A stretch of 64,000 nt of DNA from Membranipora membranacea (lineage: Eukaryota; Bryozoa; Gymnolaemata; Cheilostomatida; Membraniporidae): assembly GCA_914767715.1 (NCBI GenBank), contig OU612065.1, positions 34,534,001-34,598,000 of the forward strand, written 5' to 3'. Positions 10,763 through 21,600 of this stretch are shown here, piece after piece. A program made the position numbers and the translations under genes. The notes under the pieces were generated by a model that did no database searches, was not told the origin of the DNA, and saw nothing but the letters and a program-made list of their open reading frames with translations. Each line of letters opens with the position of its first letter. Within the stretch, counting starts at the first letter, position 1.

Positions 10763-13700
10763 ATGGATGGATTAAGAGAGCAAATTCTGGTAAACCAGTT
10801 TGTAATGGCAGCAGGTTGCCCCGCAGAGCAAGCAAAGAAGTATCTCCAAATAAGCCAGTGGCAATATGAGGTGGGTGTCTTCTGTATATCTGAGAAAACA
10901 ACAGGGCTAACTCTATTGTTTTGAATTGAGTTCACATAAAATCAACATGGCCGCCAGAGCATTGACTTTTTGACACTTTGCCAAAAACACCTCAGTAGCA
11001 TTTCTCATCGGTTTGGGCTTACACAACCTCATTAGAAGTTAATATCACGCTTTAATGAGACTCAATGACGTGGTTGGCTCATGCTCTGGCCTATTTCAGA
11101 CTGCAAATGAAATCCATTGTCACTTGCTTTATTATTATGTTAAATTAATCCATCTCATTCTAATTCTTCTCACACTCACTTACTGACTTGGTCAGCGAGT
11201 CTCACAAACCAAACGTCAAGTCAATGTAGGCTTTCTCTAAATCTCTAGGTACTCGTCCCCTCGCGATATATATGAAACGCGACACATAACTTGCTTAGAT
11301 TGCCAGTTCATGACAATTGCGCACATTATTATATATAATATATAAGTGATAAATGCTGTTCGCAACCCCTTGAGTTTGACCTAGTTTTACCTACTTATGC
11401 AAAGGGAGTATGATGTTGGCGTAGAATTCAACATATCTTTGGGTTGGGTTGGTCACTTTAACTCCTCGGTGAATTGATCATGGCTCATATTAATACAGTT
11501 TGAACAAGACGCTGTACTTAAAAACAGTATAGGCCTGTAAATAATAAGTTAGAATCATCGCATTGTTGTGAATCATGATCACTTATGCTATATTCTATCT
11601 CTCATTTTAGACGGCGCTTAGCCTATTTTTCCAAGAATCTTCTGTCTCTAGTATACCAAACAGATGTAGAAATTGTGGAGGGCAACACAGTCATTTAACA
11701 GTAAGTACCCCTCCTCTGGCTCTGGCCATGTGGGCATTGTGGTCAATGCTATGCTAATACTATGATATATTCCCATTGTCCCAAGAGCAGAACAAGTGCT
11801 AGACAATGCAAATGGTAAATTCAGTGTTTCTTACATCAGGGCAATGATACCAAAATTTCAACAGCAGAACACAGAGACAGCCTAGAATGTTCTTGTGATT
11901 TTGAAGCTGCCAAGAATTACTCCTAACGCCGCAAAGCACCTGACATGAATTTGTTGTCATCAGTCGCTTGTAGTTGGTGTGGATGTGACATCAGTGTCCT
12001 GCATTTTCTTTTACCTTCAATCATACTAGCTAATATAAAAGTGTGAAATTAAATGTTCTCCTAGGTGTAAATCACAAAGGACAAGGTGTTATATCCCAGG
12101 CTCAGATAATAAAATAAAGCCTATATCTCTCTGGTGGGCGCTGTTGTCGTTGTGAAAATCATTTGTAAAAGAAAATAATAGTGAAACTGGCGTTTTTTTG
12201 AGCATCTCATTAGTGTCATTAGGGAAGGGCATAATCTAGTGTGTCGTCTCTCTGGTATGTTAATACGTCAAGGTTGGCTATACTGGGAAGGATAATAGGC
12301 CTGCCTTATTCTGTAGCCATTATTGATAAGATAGCCTATGTCAAGTATATGCTACTCTCAAAATATTGCCCGGATTCCTTTTTTTTAGGAATATTTTGTA
12401 CTATGGTTTGTTTTGATCGACGCTTTGTCCTCTATTTGAATCTCTATTCACAACCGATTGTTTTGGTGTCGAATTGCTGTAACCAAAATACCACTCCACA
12501 AAGGCCCTACTAGCTACTAAAACAAAATTGAGTCAACTTGATGTTAAAGGTCAGCCTTCCTGTGATTTGCGTCATCAAGTAAAACTTGCCCTGTTTCGGG
12601 TTATAACTATAATGACGTGGACAGCTAGACCAAGCACATTGTACCAGTTTTAAATTTTGGCTCTATTTTTGCTGCTTCTACCTAAATATTAGGTTAAGTT
12701 GGTCAAGCTTGTGTGTCCCACACGACTTTTTTACACTAAATTGGATCACTTTGACTGAGTAAAGTTCAATGTTGCAGCTTCCTCATTAGAATAAGGATAG
12801 CTATATTTAAGCTTGTTGTGGCCAATCCTGTTGTGCCTTTACACCCTCTCTTTGCTGATTAGCAACAGGAGCACAGAAAAAGACTGAAAAGCTGTAGAAA
12901 AGCATTACTCATGAAGAGTGCGGTAAATTCCGGTTAAATAAGGTTGCATCATTGTTATGTGTTGGCAAATCATATGAGGAATAAAAATAAAAACAAAGCC
13001 ATCAATCTCCTTTTGCTGTGGGTGCTAAAGACAGACACAGTTATTTGGTTCAGTGGTTTCGCCAACCTTGCCAACCACTCATTTAGTGCCAAATCATTCT
13101 TTGCACATGTGAATACTATTCCCGTGACACAACTAATGGATGAATAAGCGAGGGCTCAGAATCTTGACAATAGTCGGCTGCCAAATGAAGCTGGCACAGT
13201 GCCAATAGTTTGTTTGGCCTCTGCGTGGAAGGTCATAGTCATAGTTGTTGGAGCTTCATGGAATGTTCTCGGGCAATAATATAGCCGTGCATAATATGAG
13301 GGTGTGTCTATAAGGAGTACCAATCTACATAGTGAGCATTTTGATGCCTCGACCCCACTCCTAATTTTTGCTCGAGGCACACAACAAAAAACAATAATAC
13401 AAACACATGCATATACTTCTCCCTGTTTGGATATGATTACGTTGTTATCAAGTTGATAACGGTTGCATTAACCATTACAAGCACAGCACATTGTGTTTAA
13501 CTAAAAACAAAACTGGTATCAGGACCAAAATCATCCCAAACCCTTAGTGCCACCCCATCCCTTAGGGCGAGGTTCACATCCGCCACAAGTATGTAATATT
13601 TTGTTTTGAGAAGACAATGCGTAGGTAGCAAGGTCTTATTTCTGACCATGCTTTTGTTTCGTAATAACTTAAAACCAAGCTGATAATGGTGACTAATAAT

Positions 13701-14662
13701 TGGATGATTATCTGTGATATGAAGGAGTGAACGATCTGTTGTTGACTTTACCTCTGTGGGTTGTCGTTAGCAGTGTTATTAACCTGTCAGGTCTAGACAA
13801 GGTTGTGTGGTTTCCACGCTCTAAATGCGGTCATGGAGTGGCAAGTTTTATGTAACCACAAACCTTGAAGGGCCCTTTTGGAAGTTTGCCAATTCTAAAG
13901 CCATAATTACCTAGATAGATGTAGGCGCTGTCATCTCCTGATATATGTGTTTGTACTCCAGTTTTATTTACACCAGTAACAGAGAGGTCAGCAGACTGGT
14001 GATTACTTGTCTGTCAGGGTAGTGATGTTTACCGTATTGATGTGTAAATTTAAAGGTCAAGAGATAGTTTCACATCCTAGAATAACAAGATCTATCATAC
14101 AAACAGTTAAGGCTTATCTGGTCTTTGTGGAAGGATAAAAATAGAGTATTGGGGTCTACAGATAGGTTAATTCTAAATTACAGAACTGTTTTTGCTCAGA
14201 AGGCTGATGATAGTATTCTGCTTCTTGCACTACTAGCAATAAAACTACATATAGAACATTGAATTTGATTTAAAGGTTGTAAGATACTATCTGAATTTCT
14301 TATTACACCACCATAATTATATGTATGCTTTGGCTAATATGGCGTCGTTGGCTGTGTCACCCTACCATCCTTGCAGCCATTATAGTAGGTATGTTGCTAA
14401 AATGGTGCAGCTTGAAAGACAAATTCAGTTAGCCAATAAAGTCTGATATTCTTACTATTTACAGATATGTGCTCCGACAAACACGCCCGCTACGCCACCC
14501 CAGTTCCCAGATGCCTTGGCAGCCTTTAGCAAAATGACAGCCACAGATCACAACACAAAGTTTAATGGCGATAAATATAGCGGAACGTCACCTGCTACTT
14601 TCTTCACCACTTCACCGCAGCAAGTATCTCAGAGCCCAAAGCACATAGAAGTAGGCAAATAG
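10763..14662 (+). CDS. UBALD1: UBA-like domain-containing protein (UBALD/FAM100), 3 exons, complete
   Basis: A small UBA-like-domain protein of the UBALD1/2 (FAM100) family, whose cellular role is poorly defined. Exons are 10763-10870, 11611-11700 and 14465-14662, giving 396 nt and 131 aa. All junctions are phase 0 with GT..AG borders. The N-terminal half is diagnostic: NQFVMAAGCPAEQAKKYLQ and W-QYE-TALSLFFQE form the UBA-like helices. CAPTNTPATPPQFPDALAAF is the family's conserved Pro/Thr linker. The long Pro/Ser C-terminus of vertebrate UBALD proteins is shortened here. Exon 2 ends with CRNCGGQHSH, a Cys/His cluster where vertebrate members carry a His run. The last intron is 2.8 kb and no exon was recognised in it. 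The gene is divergent from MGRN1. Confidence 0.92.
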
Positions 14663-16412
14663 ACTGCAGCCAAATCTCAGGGCAAAAAAATAAATCCTCA
14701 AGACTATTACGCTGTGCTTGGTGGTAGCATATATGGCGAACACTAGGAAAAGGAGGAAACTATAGAAATGCCATGCGTGATGTGACTGACTTCACATGCA
14801 AGACCTGAACAACATACGATATTAAACCGGGTGGTTGTCTAACTCGGTTAACAAAGAAAGAGCAGATTTAACAGAGAGAGATTTATACTCCATCCATCAA
14901 AAAACGCTAAAAACTAAAAAATAATTTTATTAGAATTCAGCCGATTTCGCTGAATTAGTACATTGACTTAACACCCCTTTTTCATAGATAAGTAGAGAGT
15001 GTGTCGAAGGAAAAATGGTTAAGACTCCGACGAGATGTCAGTCAGCTTTTTGATATTGCTTCAATGATTCCCTATTACGCCATTTTTGAGGCAGAAAAAG
15101 TGCTTACTTCTTTGTAAATTTATGCCCTTTCCTATCATACTTGTAGAAACCTTTTGTTGTAATTAAATTGTTTATATTATTATCATGATTTCTCTGATAA
15201 CATAATTATCATCATCGCAGAAAATCTGTTGCTATGTTGTGACAAGAAGTTGGAAAATTATTCATTGTCATCTCAATGTGTGCATTGCAAAAGTTGCTGT
15301 GTATTTTTTTGTTATTTTTTGAATCCGTTGGGCACGAGTGTTGTCTGGCCTTTTTTCTATATATTTTACTTCAACCTTATTTCTTTGCTACTGTAATAAG
15401 GAAGTGACCGTGCAGAAACTTCAACTTACATACATACCCAACACTGTTCATAAAAAATAATATCAATGCTTAAATCGATCAACAAGACCTTGTGTTTGTA
15501 GTTCATTTTGTTTACTCACTACCCTGAACTACCCAGTCCCAACAATTTTGAGCAGATTCCCGTCATTGAGAGTTGTGTGTTCTTGATGAAAGTGTAGGTA
15601 ACTCTTATTCCAAATGGCAATATAATCAGGGAGTTTGGGATTAGCTCCCTGCTTCCATGAAAGCAAACAATATATCAACGAATTGTAGTTCATGTGCATT
15701 GAGAATCAAACTGAGCGATAGCATCATTAGTGTTGGCTAACTGAGATACCTTCTTTGCAACATCAACCTTTTTTCATTTAGTGTGAGTTTAAGCTTCAGT
15801 TCATGGAAATTAAATGTGCAAGAGATAGACTCATCCAAACATTTCACAAAGACAATAGACAGTTTTCTGAGCTCTGATTCAGGCCTCAATTTGGATTTGT
15901 CCTCTCTCCAGTTTGGTATTTTTAACCCACGCCGCATAGGAAAAACGTGCTGATAAGAGGGTTCTCTTGAAAACCGCTTATAATAGGATAAAAATTGTTT
16001 TAGATTCAGAATCTGCAACATTGAAAACTCATATGGACATAGTATGGGAAATAATTTTAGTATTTGGATAGTCAATTATAGCATTTTCCGCCTGTTTTGC
16101 GAACAATTTGGTAGAATATTTCATGAGTTTCGTCGCTATGATTTGGAAACCCTGTCTCTCAGGGTTTTCAATGGTGCAGACTCTAAATCAAAAATCAGTT
16201 TTATCCTAACAATAGCGGTTTTCAATATAACCCTCTTTCAGCAGGTTTTTCCTAAGCAGCGTGGGTTAAAAGTACCAAACTGGAGAGAGGACGACTCCGA
16301 ATTGAGGCATAAATAAGAGCTCAGAACACTTTCTATATGAGGCAGGTTTTGGTCACTGTTGTGCAACATTAACTATCACTTATATATCCAGCCATAGATT
16401 TATATGTATATC
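14663..16412. other. UBALD 3' flank and intergenic DNA
   Basis: No supported exon. The first part probably holds the UBALD 3' untranslated region; an AATAAA at 14689 is unusually close to the stop. The right part contains the inverted repeat described at 15862-16331. Short open frames here coincide with that repeat and are not treated as genes. Confidence 0.5.
15862..16331. repeat. Long imperfect inverted repeat (arms about 170 bp, spacer about 130 bp)
   Basis: The left arm (15862-16030) matches the reverse complement of the right arm (16161-16331) along nearly its whole length. Shared landmarks are TCCTCTCTCCAGTTTGGTA, TTTTTAACCCACGC, AGGAAAAACNTGCTGA, TTGAAAACCGCT and TAGGATAAAA. Read outward, both arms translate to similar peptides (RGLKIPNWRED / RGLKVPNWRED). 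That explains the two opposing short open frames, one per arm. It is either a foldback transposable element or two insertions of one repeat in opposite orientation. No transposase or clear termini were seen. Confidence 0.75.
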
Positions 16413-16418
16413 TTTATT
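16413..16418 (-). terminator. Polyadenylation signal of QNG1
   Basis: The reverse complement reads AATAAA, 195 bases after the stop of the queuosine salvage gene. A normal distance for a 3' untranslated region; assignment inferred. Confidence 0.5.
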
Positions 16419-16612
16419 TAGCTAACTTCAAGCAAGCATGTGGACATGACTTAAAAATATCAACTGTAGGTGTAACTGGTCTAAAAATAAAATATTACAA
16501 CAAAAAGAAATACGGCAAGCCAGCAACTACTGCATAGTTCAAAACAAATGAAGAAAATGTGCCAATATCGGTCCTGGTTGCCTCTTCTTTCGGAAAGTGC
16601 CGTAGGAAAGCT

Positions 16613-17665
16613 TCAATAATACACACATCGTATCTTATGGTAACGTATGTGCTTCACCTCTGCATCATGTGCCCTGCGGTAGTCCCATAGAAAATGGTCC
16701 AGAAGTATAGCGTTGATATGTACACCCTCCATATCAGGGTCTAATTTAATGAGTTCATTCATGCGACGAGACAGCAACTCAACCGACCAGATGGAAGCAG
16801 CGCGAATCTCCATCTCCATTCTGTCACCGCTGTTGAACATGTGCTCGGCCTCAAGTAAGGTGGTCAATTCCTCATCATAGTTCATGACGTTGAAATATAC
16901 AAGAGCTTGAGGTATGCGGTAATCTGCAAACATTGTGATTGAGTCGATATCTTCATACTTTCCATCACCCTCACCTTCAAAGCAAGCCCAGATATCGGCT
17001 ACTAGGATCTGAGAACGTTTGTAGAAGGATACTTTCTGCCCCTCAAATACCCCTTCATCCTTGAAGCATGTAAAGTTATCCACCACTAGTTTGACCAGCT
17101 TTTGGGCAACACCTTCTGCTTGTCTCACACAGTTTACAAACATGCCTCCAAACTTGTTGATCAAAATGCCCCCGACTTCATTCATGACCTTGACTCTTTC
17201 TTCAATAAGAGGCATTGGTGTGTTTGAATCTGAACGGAACACATGCTTTGCCTGTTCCACAGTTATGTTCTTACAATACTCGGCGCTAGTGATAGGTATT
17301 CCTTCATCCAATGCACGATTCACAGCGGCGCACAAACTCCAATAACCAGTGTTTTGTTGGCTGGCGTACTCGACCATGTATTTCTCTTGCCCTTCTGGCG
17401 TCCAGAATGAAAAGTTAAGAGCATCCACCAGAAATATCCAATCGATAGCAGAATCATCGGCTACCTTTGGGTTGAGAGGGTGAGTTTTCCAGCCTTTGAA
17501 GTGAATGTAATGTCTGTTAGCCTTCATCTTATCTACCAGTGTTTTTGATAGCGATTGCACACCCTCTTCGCTGATCTTAACATGTTTGCTGCTGTTGCAT
17601 ATGAGCTGAGCAGACTCTAAAGGTGATAAAGCCATGATCTGATCTTGGTTGGTGTCTAATTCCAC
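16613..17665 (-). CDS. QNG1: Queuosine 5'-phosphate N-glycosylase/hydrolase, intronless, complete
   Basis: A queuosine salvage protein (QNG1, C9orf64, DUF2419). The family hydrolyses queuosine 5'-monophosphate to free queuine, which is then reinserted into the wobble position of GUN tRNAs by the eukaryotic tRNA-guanine transglycosylase. The 350-aa frame covers the whole family, close to the human length. Recognisable blocks in order: LSPLESAQLI near residue 13, LNFSFWTPEGQ, GYWSLCAAVNRALDEGIPIT, FGGMFVNCVR, SFYKRSQILVADIWACFEG, SITMFADYRIPQAL, LLDHFLWDYRR and the terminal HKIRCVYY. The first ATG was kept because the conserved start of the domain follows within about 10 residues. No introns interrupt it, unlike neighbouring genes. 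A minus-strand AATAAA lies at 16413-16418. Confidence 0.95.
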   Translation of the reverse strand: MELDTNQDQIMALSPLESAQLICNSSKHVKISEEGVQSLSKTLVDKMKANRHYIHFKGWKTHPLNPKVADDSAIDWIFLVDALNFSFWTPEGQEKYMVEYASQQNTGYWSLCAAVNRALDEGIPITSAEYCKNITVEQAKHVFRSDSNTPMPLIEERVKVMNEVGGILINKFGGMFVNCVRQAEGVAQKLVKLVVDNFTCFKDEGVFEGQKVSFYKRSQILVADIWACFEGEGDGKYEDIDSITMFADYRIPQALVYFNVMNYDEELTTLLEAEHMFNSGDRMEMEIRAASIWSVELLSRRMNELIKLDPDMEGVHINAILLDHFLWDYRRAHDAEVKHIRYHKIRCVYY

Positions 17666-18556
17666 ACACAGCTACTAACAGAGCAGTGACTAGCGCAATA
17701 ATGCAGCTTAGTGGTGAAAGCATGTAGACACGTGCTTATTTTATAGACCAAATGATCAAGAGAAGAACTCATTAGAAAGGACATTTTACAAAGAGCCTTT
17801 TGTGAAATGACTCTCTGTATAAGGATCTTAGCCTAACATCAATAATCCACTGTTATTATGTGTGTGATGAGTGGCTAATATGAACACAAAGCAAGCACAC
17901 TGATCACAACGGTAAAGTTCTACAACTCGATGTATTTCTACCTGTTTTGATGTTTTACATAAAAATATAAGTTTCCTAGATTTTGTTGTTCATGTCATAT
18001 AAAAACGCCCTGGGAAAATATCCATGGAATACTCAAAAAGTATTTGTGAGAAAAAAGAGGTAAAAATATCTATTCCGCAATATTTGTGCCCACAGCGATG
18101 AGAACATTTGATTATCACAGAGACCTAAATTTGTTGGACGGGAGTAAAGATCAAAATAATAGACGAGGTCAACAGAATTCTTCCTTTGCTATAACAAAAC
18201 AAAAGGTGTTGTATCAAAATTGACGCTGTCAGAAAAAAAAGATATCTAACATAGAACATAAGCCTTGCTATGTAATGAAGATAAAAAAAGCCATCAACAT
18301 GAGAAACGCTATTAAAAGTGAAATTGGAAATCGAAAAGTAGGTTAGCTGTGCTAATGTGCCAATCTATAATATAACTTCTCTACGATTGAACGGGAACCA
18401 AAGATGGCGTTTTGAAAGCCTAAGACATATATAAATCTCCATTAAATGCAGGTGAAATTACATGATAATTATGATAACTATTCAGATTATTATTCAATTA
18501 TTGAGTTCCTAAATGTATTTATACATCAATTTACTAGCCATCTATACTATGTATTA
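17666..18556. other. Intergenic DNA between QNG1 and the FLACC1-like gene
   Basis: AT-rich sequence with no recognisable exon. It should contain the QNG1 promoter (minus strand, right of 17665) and the 3' end of the next minus-strand gene. Confidence 0.5.
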
Positions 18557-18562
18557 TTTATT
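18557..18562 (-). terminator. Polyadenylation signal of the FLACC1-like gene
   Basis: AATAAA on the minus strand, about 70 bases beyond the TGA stop. Assignment inferred from position. Confidence 0.45.
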
Positions 18563-18630
18563 ATCAACTTTTATAATTGACTCATGTCGACCTGCGTTGT
18601 TGTTATTGTTGATGTTGTTGTTGTTGTTGA

Positions 18631-21600
18631 TCACCATTGCTGTACAAGTAAACCTTCCTCCAGCTCTTCATCAGTTAGATTATCCAGCTCACGAGAATCA
18701 AACACAGCTGATATGTCGAGCACTGACTGGGGCCTGACAAACTCTGGTTCTCTGGCAGCCAGTATATGATCTGTCTCTCCTGCTGACGTAGCGGCGACCC
18801 TCTCTTCCTGACGGGTGGAGGGCGCACTACACGGTCTATTCTTGGCGACGAGTTTTTTGATATTTGGGTCTTGGGCTGCTACGCTGACCTTGGCATTGCA
18901 GCGAGACTGGATCAGGGCCTAAATAGTAATAATCATAATAATATATGCGATATTCAATATTTATAGTTATAAAAAGTACAGAGTTGCAGAATTATCTCTA
19001 CAGCTTACTTTGAAGATCTCTCATTGCGATAATGAGACCTGTATTATTACTCATTTCATCAATGCCGAAAGTCAACAAAACACATATCTCCCATAGCAAA
19101 AAAGAGTGTTTTGATAGAAATCAAATTGTGTGTTTTCCGGGAAGGATCCCATACATTGATAGGAAACACTTAATTATGGGAGGGTAAGTGTATCATGCAG
19201 GTGACAATTTGTGAGCCCAGGTTTGCCTAAAGGTCTGTGATTTGTTTCATGAGGGTGTTTGGGTTCGGATCATGCAATAAAGCCCCTTTCCAGCCTAGTG
19301 ACAGCATGCTCTGGTACCTGTACTGTATATGTCTGTCCAGATTAATACAGGTCATCTGAGATGGAGGAGCTAAGAATTGAATATATTATTATGATAACAA
19401 GTTTTGTTTTTGAATACCCAAGTGGAGGAAAACCAAGGTAGCATTCCTCAGTATTGGGTCTTGAGTTCCGAGTTATCTATTACACAATGTCAAACTTTAT
19501 TGAGCATGTAAAACACCCATATTTCTATAGATCAAGTTTGATTAATTTAGCCTATATTCTGAGATGGTCCATCTCTTCAACTAAGCAATGTTATCAGGTC
19601 AGCAAAGGTTTGCAAACGCAGCCTTCAACATGGTCAAATAATAAACAAGTTCATTCAGTTGTGCAGCTCATCTTGTGACTTTCCCCACTATCACTGCAGG
19701 AAGGCTGTCTGTAGGCAAAAATGGCTACACTGACCATAAAAAAAAAATATATATGTTTATGTCGATAACAGACAGTGCGGTCTCACTATGTTGTGCAATA
19801 AAATTTCAGAACAAATTCACACGGCACCCCTCTCTAATAATAATGATGATACCTCTCTATAATAAAGTCTTTTTTAAGAGAGCTTTTTATTAAGATTTAT
19901 TATACCTTTCTATAATAAAGATACCTCTCTCTAATAAGTAATGATGTTGTTGCTGACAATAAAAATATTATATATAATACATGTATATATATATATATTA
20001 TATATCTCTCCCCGCTCACCTTCATGGTTTCCTTTTGAGTTTTCACCTGATCCAGTTTATCTCTATCAGTTTTAGCAACAAGAGCAAACAACTCATCACA
20101 TTTCTTCATGTATCGAGTCCTGAGCTGTGTATTCTGTTCTCTGAGATCGCTCAACATCAGCTTGTAACTGTTATCTATCTCGGCCACCTTCTCCTCGAAA
20201 TCTCTCTCAAATATTGACAGCTTAGCTTTCTAGTGGGGAGAAAAACGCAAAAGGCAATAATTTCCCACTCAAAGTGTAATGAGGCATACACAATTAATGT
20301 GCATGTTGATCAACATGCACATTAATCGTTTTCCTGTTCCAAATTTTGCGTTTCAATAGCGCCGAGAACTACTGAAGCAAAGGATGGACATATCACCAAC
20401 TACTGTTGTGAGGGAGCAACTCCAAATTATAACAGTTTAACTTGAAATTAGTACCAGCAGAGGCAGGGGTGAGAGTTATGGTATAGTATAATAGTATAGT
20501 ATTGTATTTTAAGGAAGCCAGCCAGAGTGCTGGGGTAACAAGTTTAATTATTTTCCCTCTATGAAGACCCGCGAACAAAACAACCAGGTGGCACTCCATT
20601 CGTGTAGAAATCTCAATATAACCAGACTGTCTAATCATACCCTCATCATTAGAGCTACTTACATATTCAGCTGAATCTCGTTTGACATTCGCTAACTCTC
20701 TATCTGTTGTCTCATTCATTCTGATCAGTTCATCACATTTATCTACCAGTTCCTACAAAACACATTTCTCTGTTGTAATTCATGCAAAGCGGAAAATACA
20801 CAATTTGACAAATAAATTATATCACATCCCAGCATACATTATCGTGTTCATGACACATCTCTACCAATAACTCAAAACAGATTTCTAATAAAATAAAACG
20901 GGTTACCTGAATTCTTGCTTCAGCTAATTTGAGTTTTTTGACATCGGCTGCATGATTTGAATACCTTCTGTTCAAATTCTGAAAAAAACGATATGAATTC
21001 TCATACTATAACTTGGAAAAGGTCACAACTTACACGGTATCATAGCTGAGTTAGTGGTAAACTTATTAAGAAGGTGCCAATGTTCATACAGCAGTGTGTA
21101 TGAGTGAGCATTCACGTTGTTCCGCAGTAGTCAGAGTAATACTGAGAGGCCTTAGAAGACCGACCGGAAATTCACATGCAAAAAATTTCAGGTCCGATTC
21201 TATTCCTGACAGCACAAGTTACATTGAAGTTATTCAAGCTAAAGATTTATTCATCATAGCCGTGGATACTGTGAAAGAGTTAAATAAAACATTAATTTTG
21301 TACTTCTCAAGTGGGAGAGTGACCGCCTTACCTCAAGCTCTTTCTTGAACTGTTTTTCTTGAGAAGTCATTAGTTTGGTATGTTCTCTGTTGCTTGAGGC
21401 CAATGCTGCATTCTTGTCATTGGTCATTTTGATTCCTTCAATCAAAAGCATCGACAGTGTTGTAGCTTAATGTAATAGAAGTTACATTTAAATACTACAA
21501 CTGTGTTTCATTTTTTTAAATTCATGTTTCTTTTTCTTCATTAGGGACAGATAGTCTAAAATAAAAGACACCATTAGACCTGACCAGACCAGGGAGGGTG

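Noticed and set aside
15737-16316. Two opposing open frames of 112 and 90 codons
   Set aside because: They are the two arms of one inverted repeat, which explains their similar peptides; no start context, splice structure or family.
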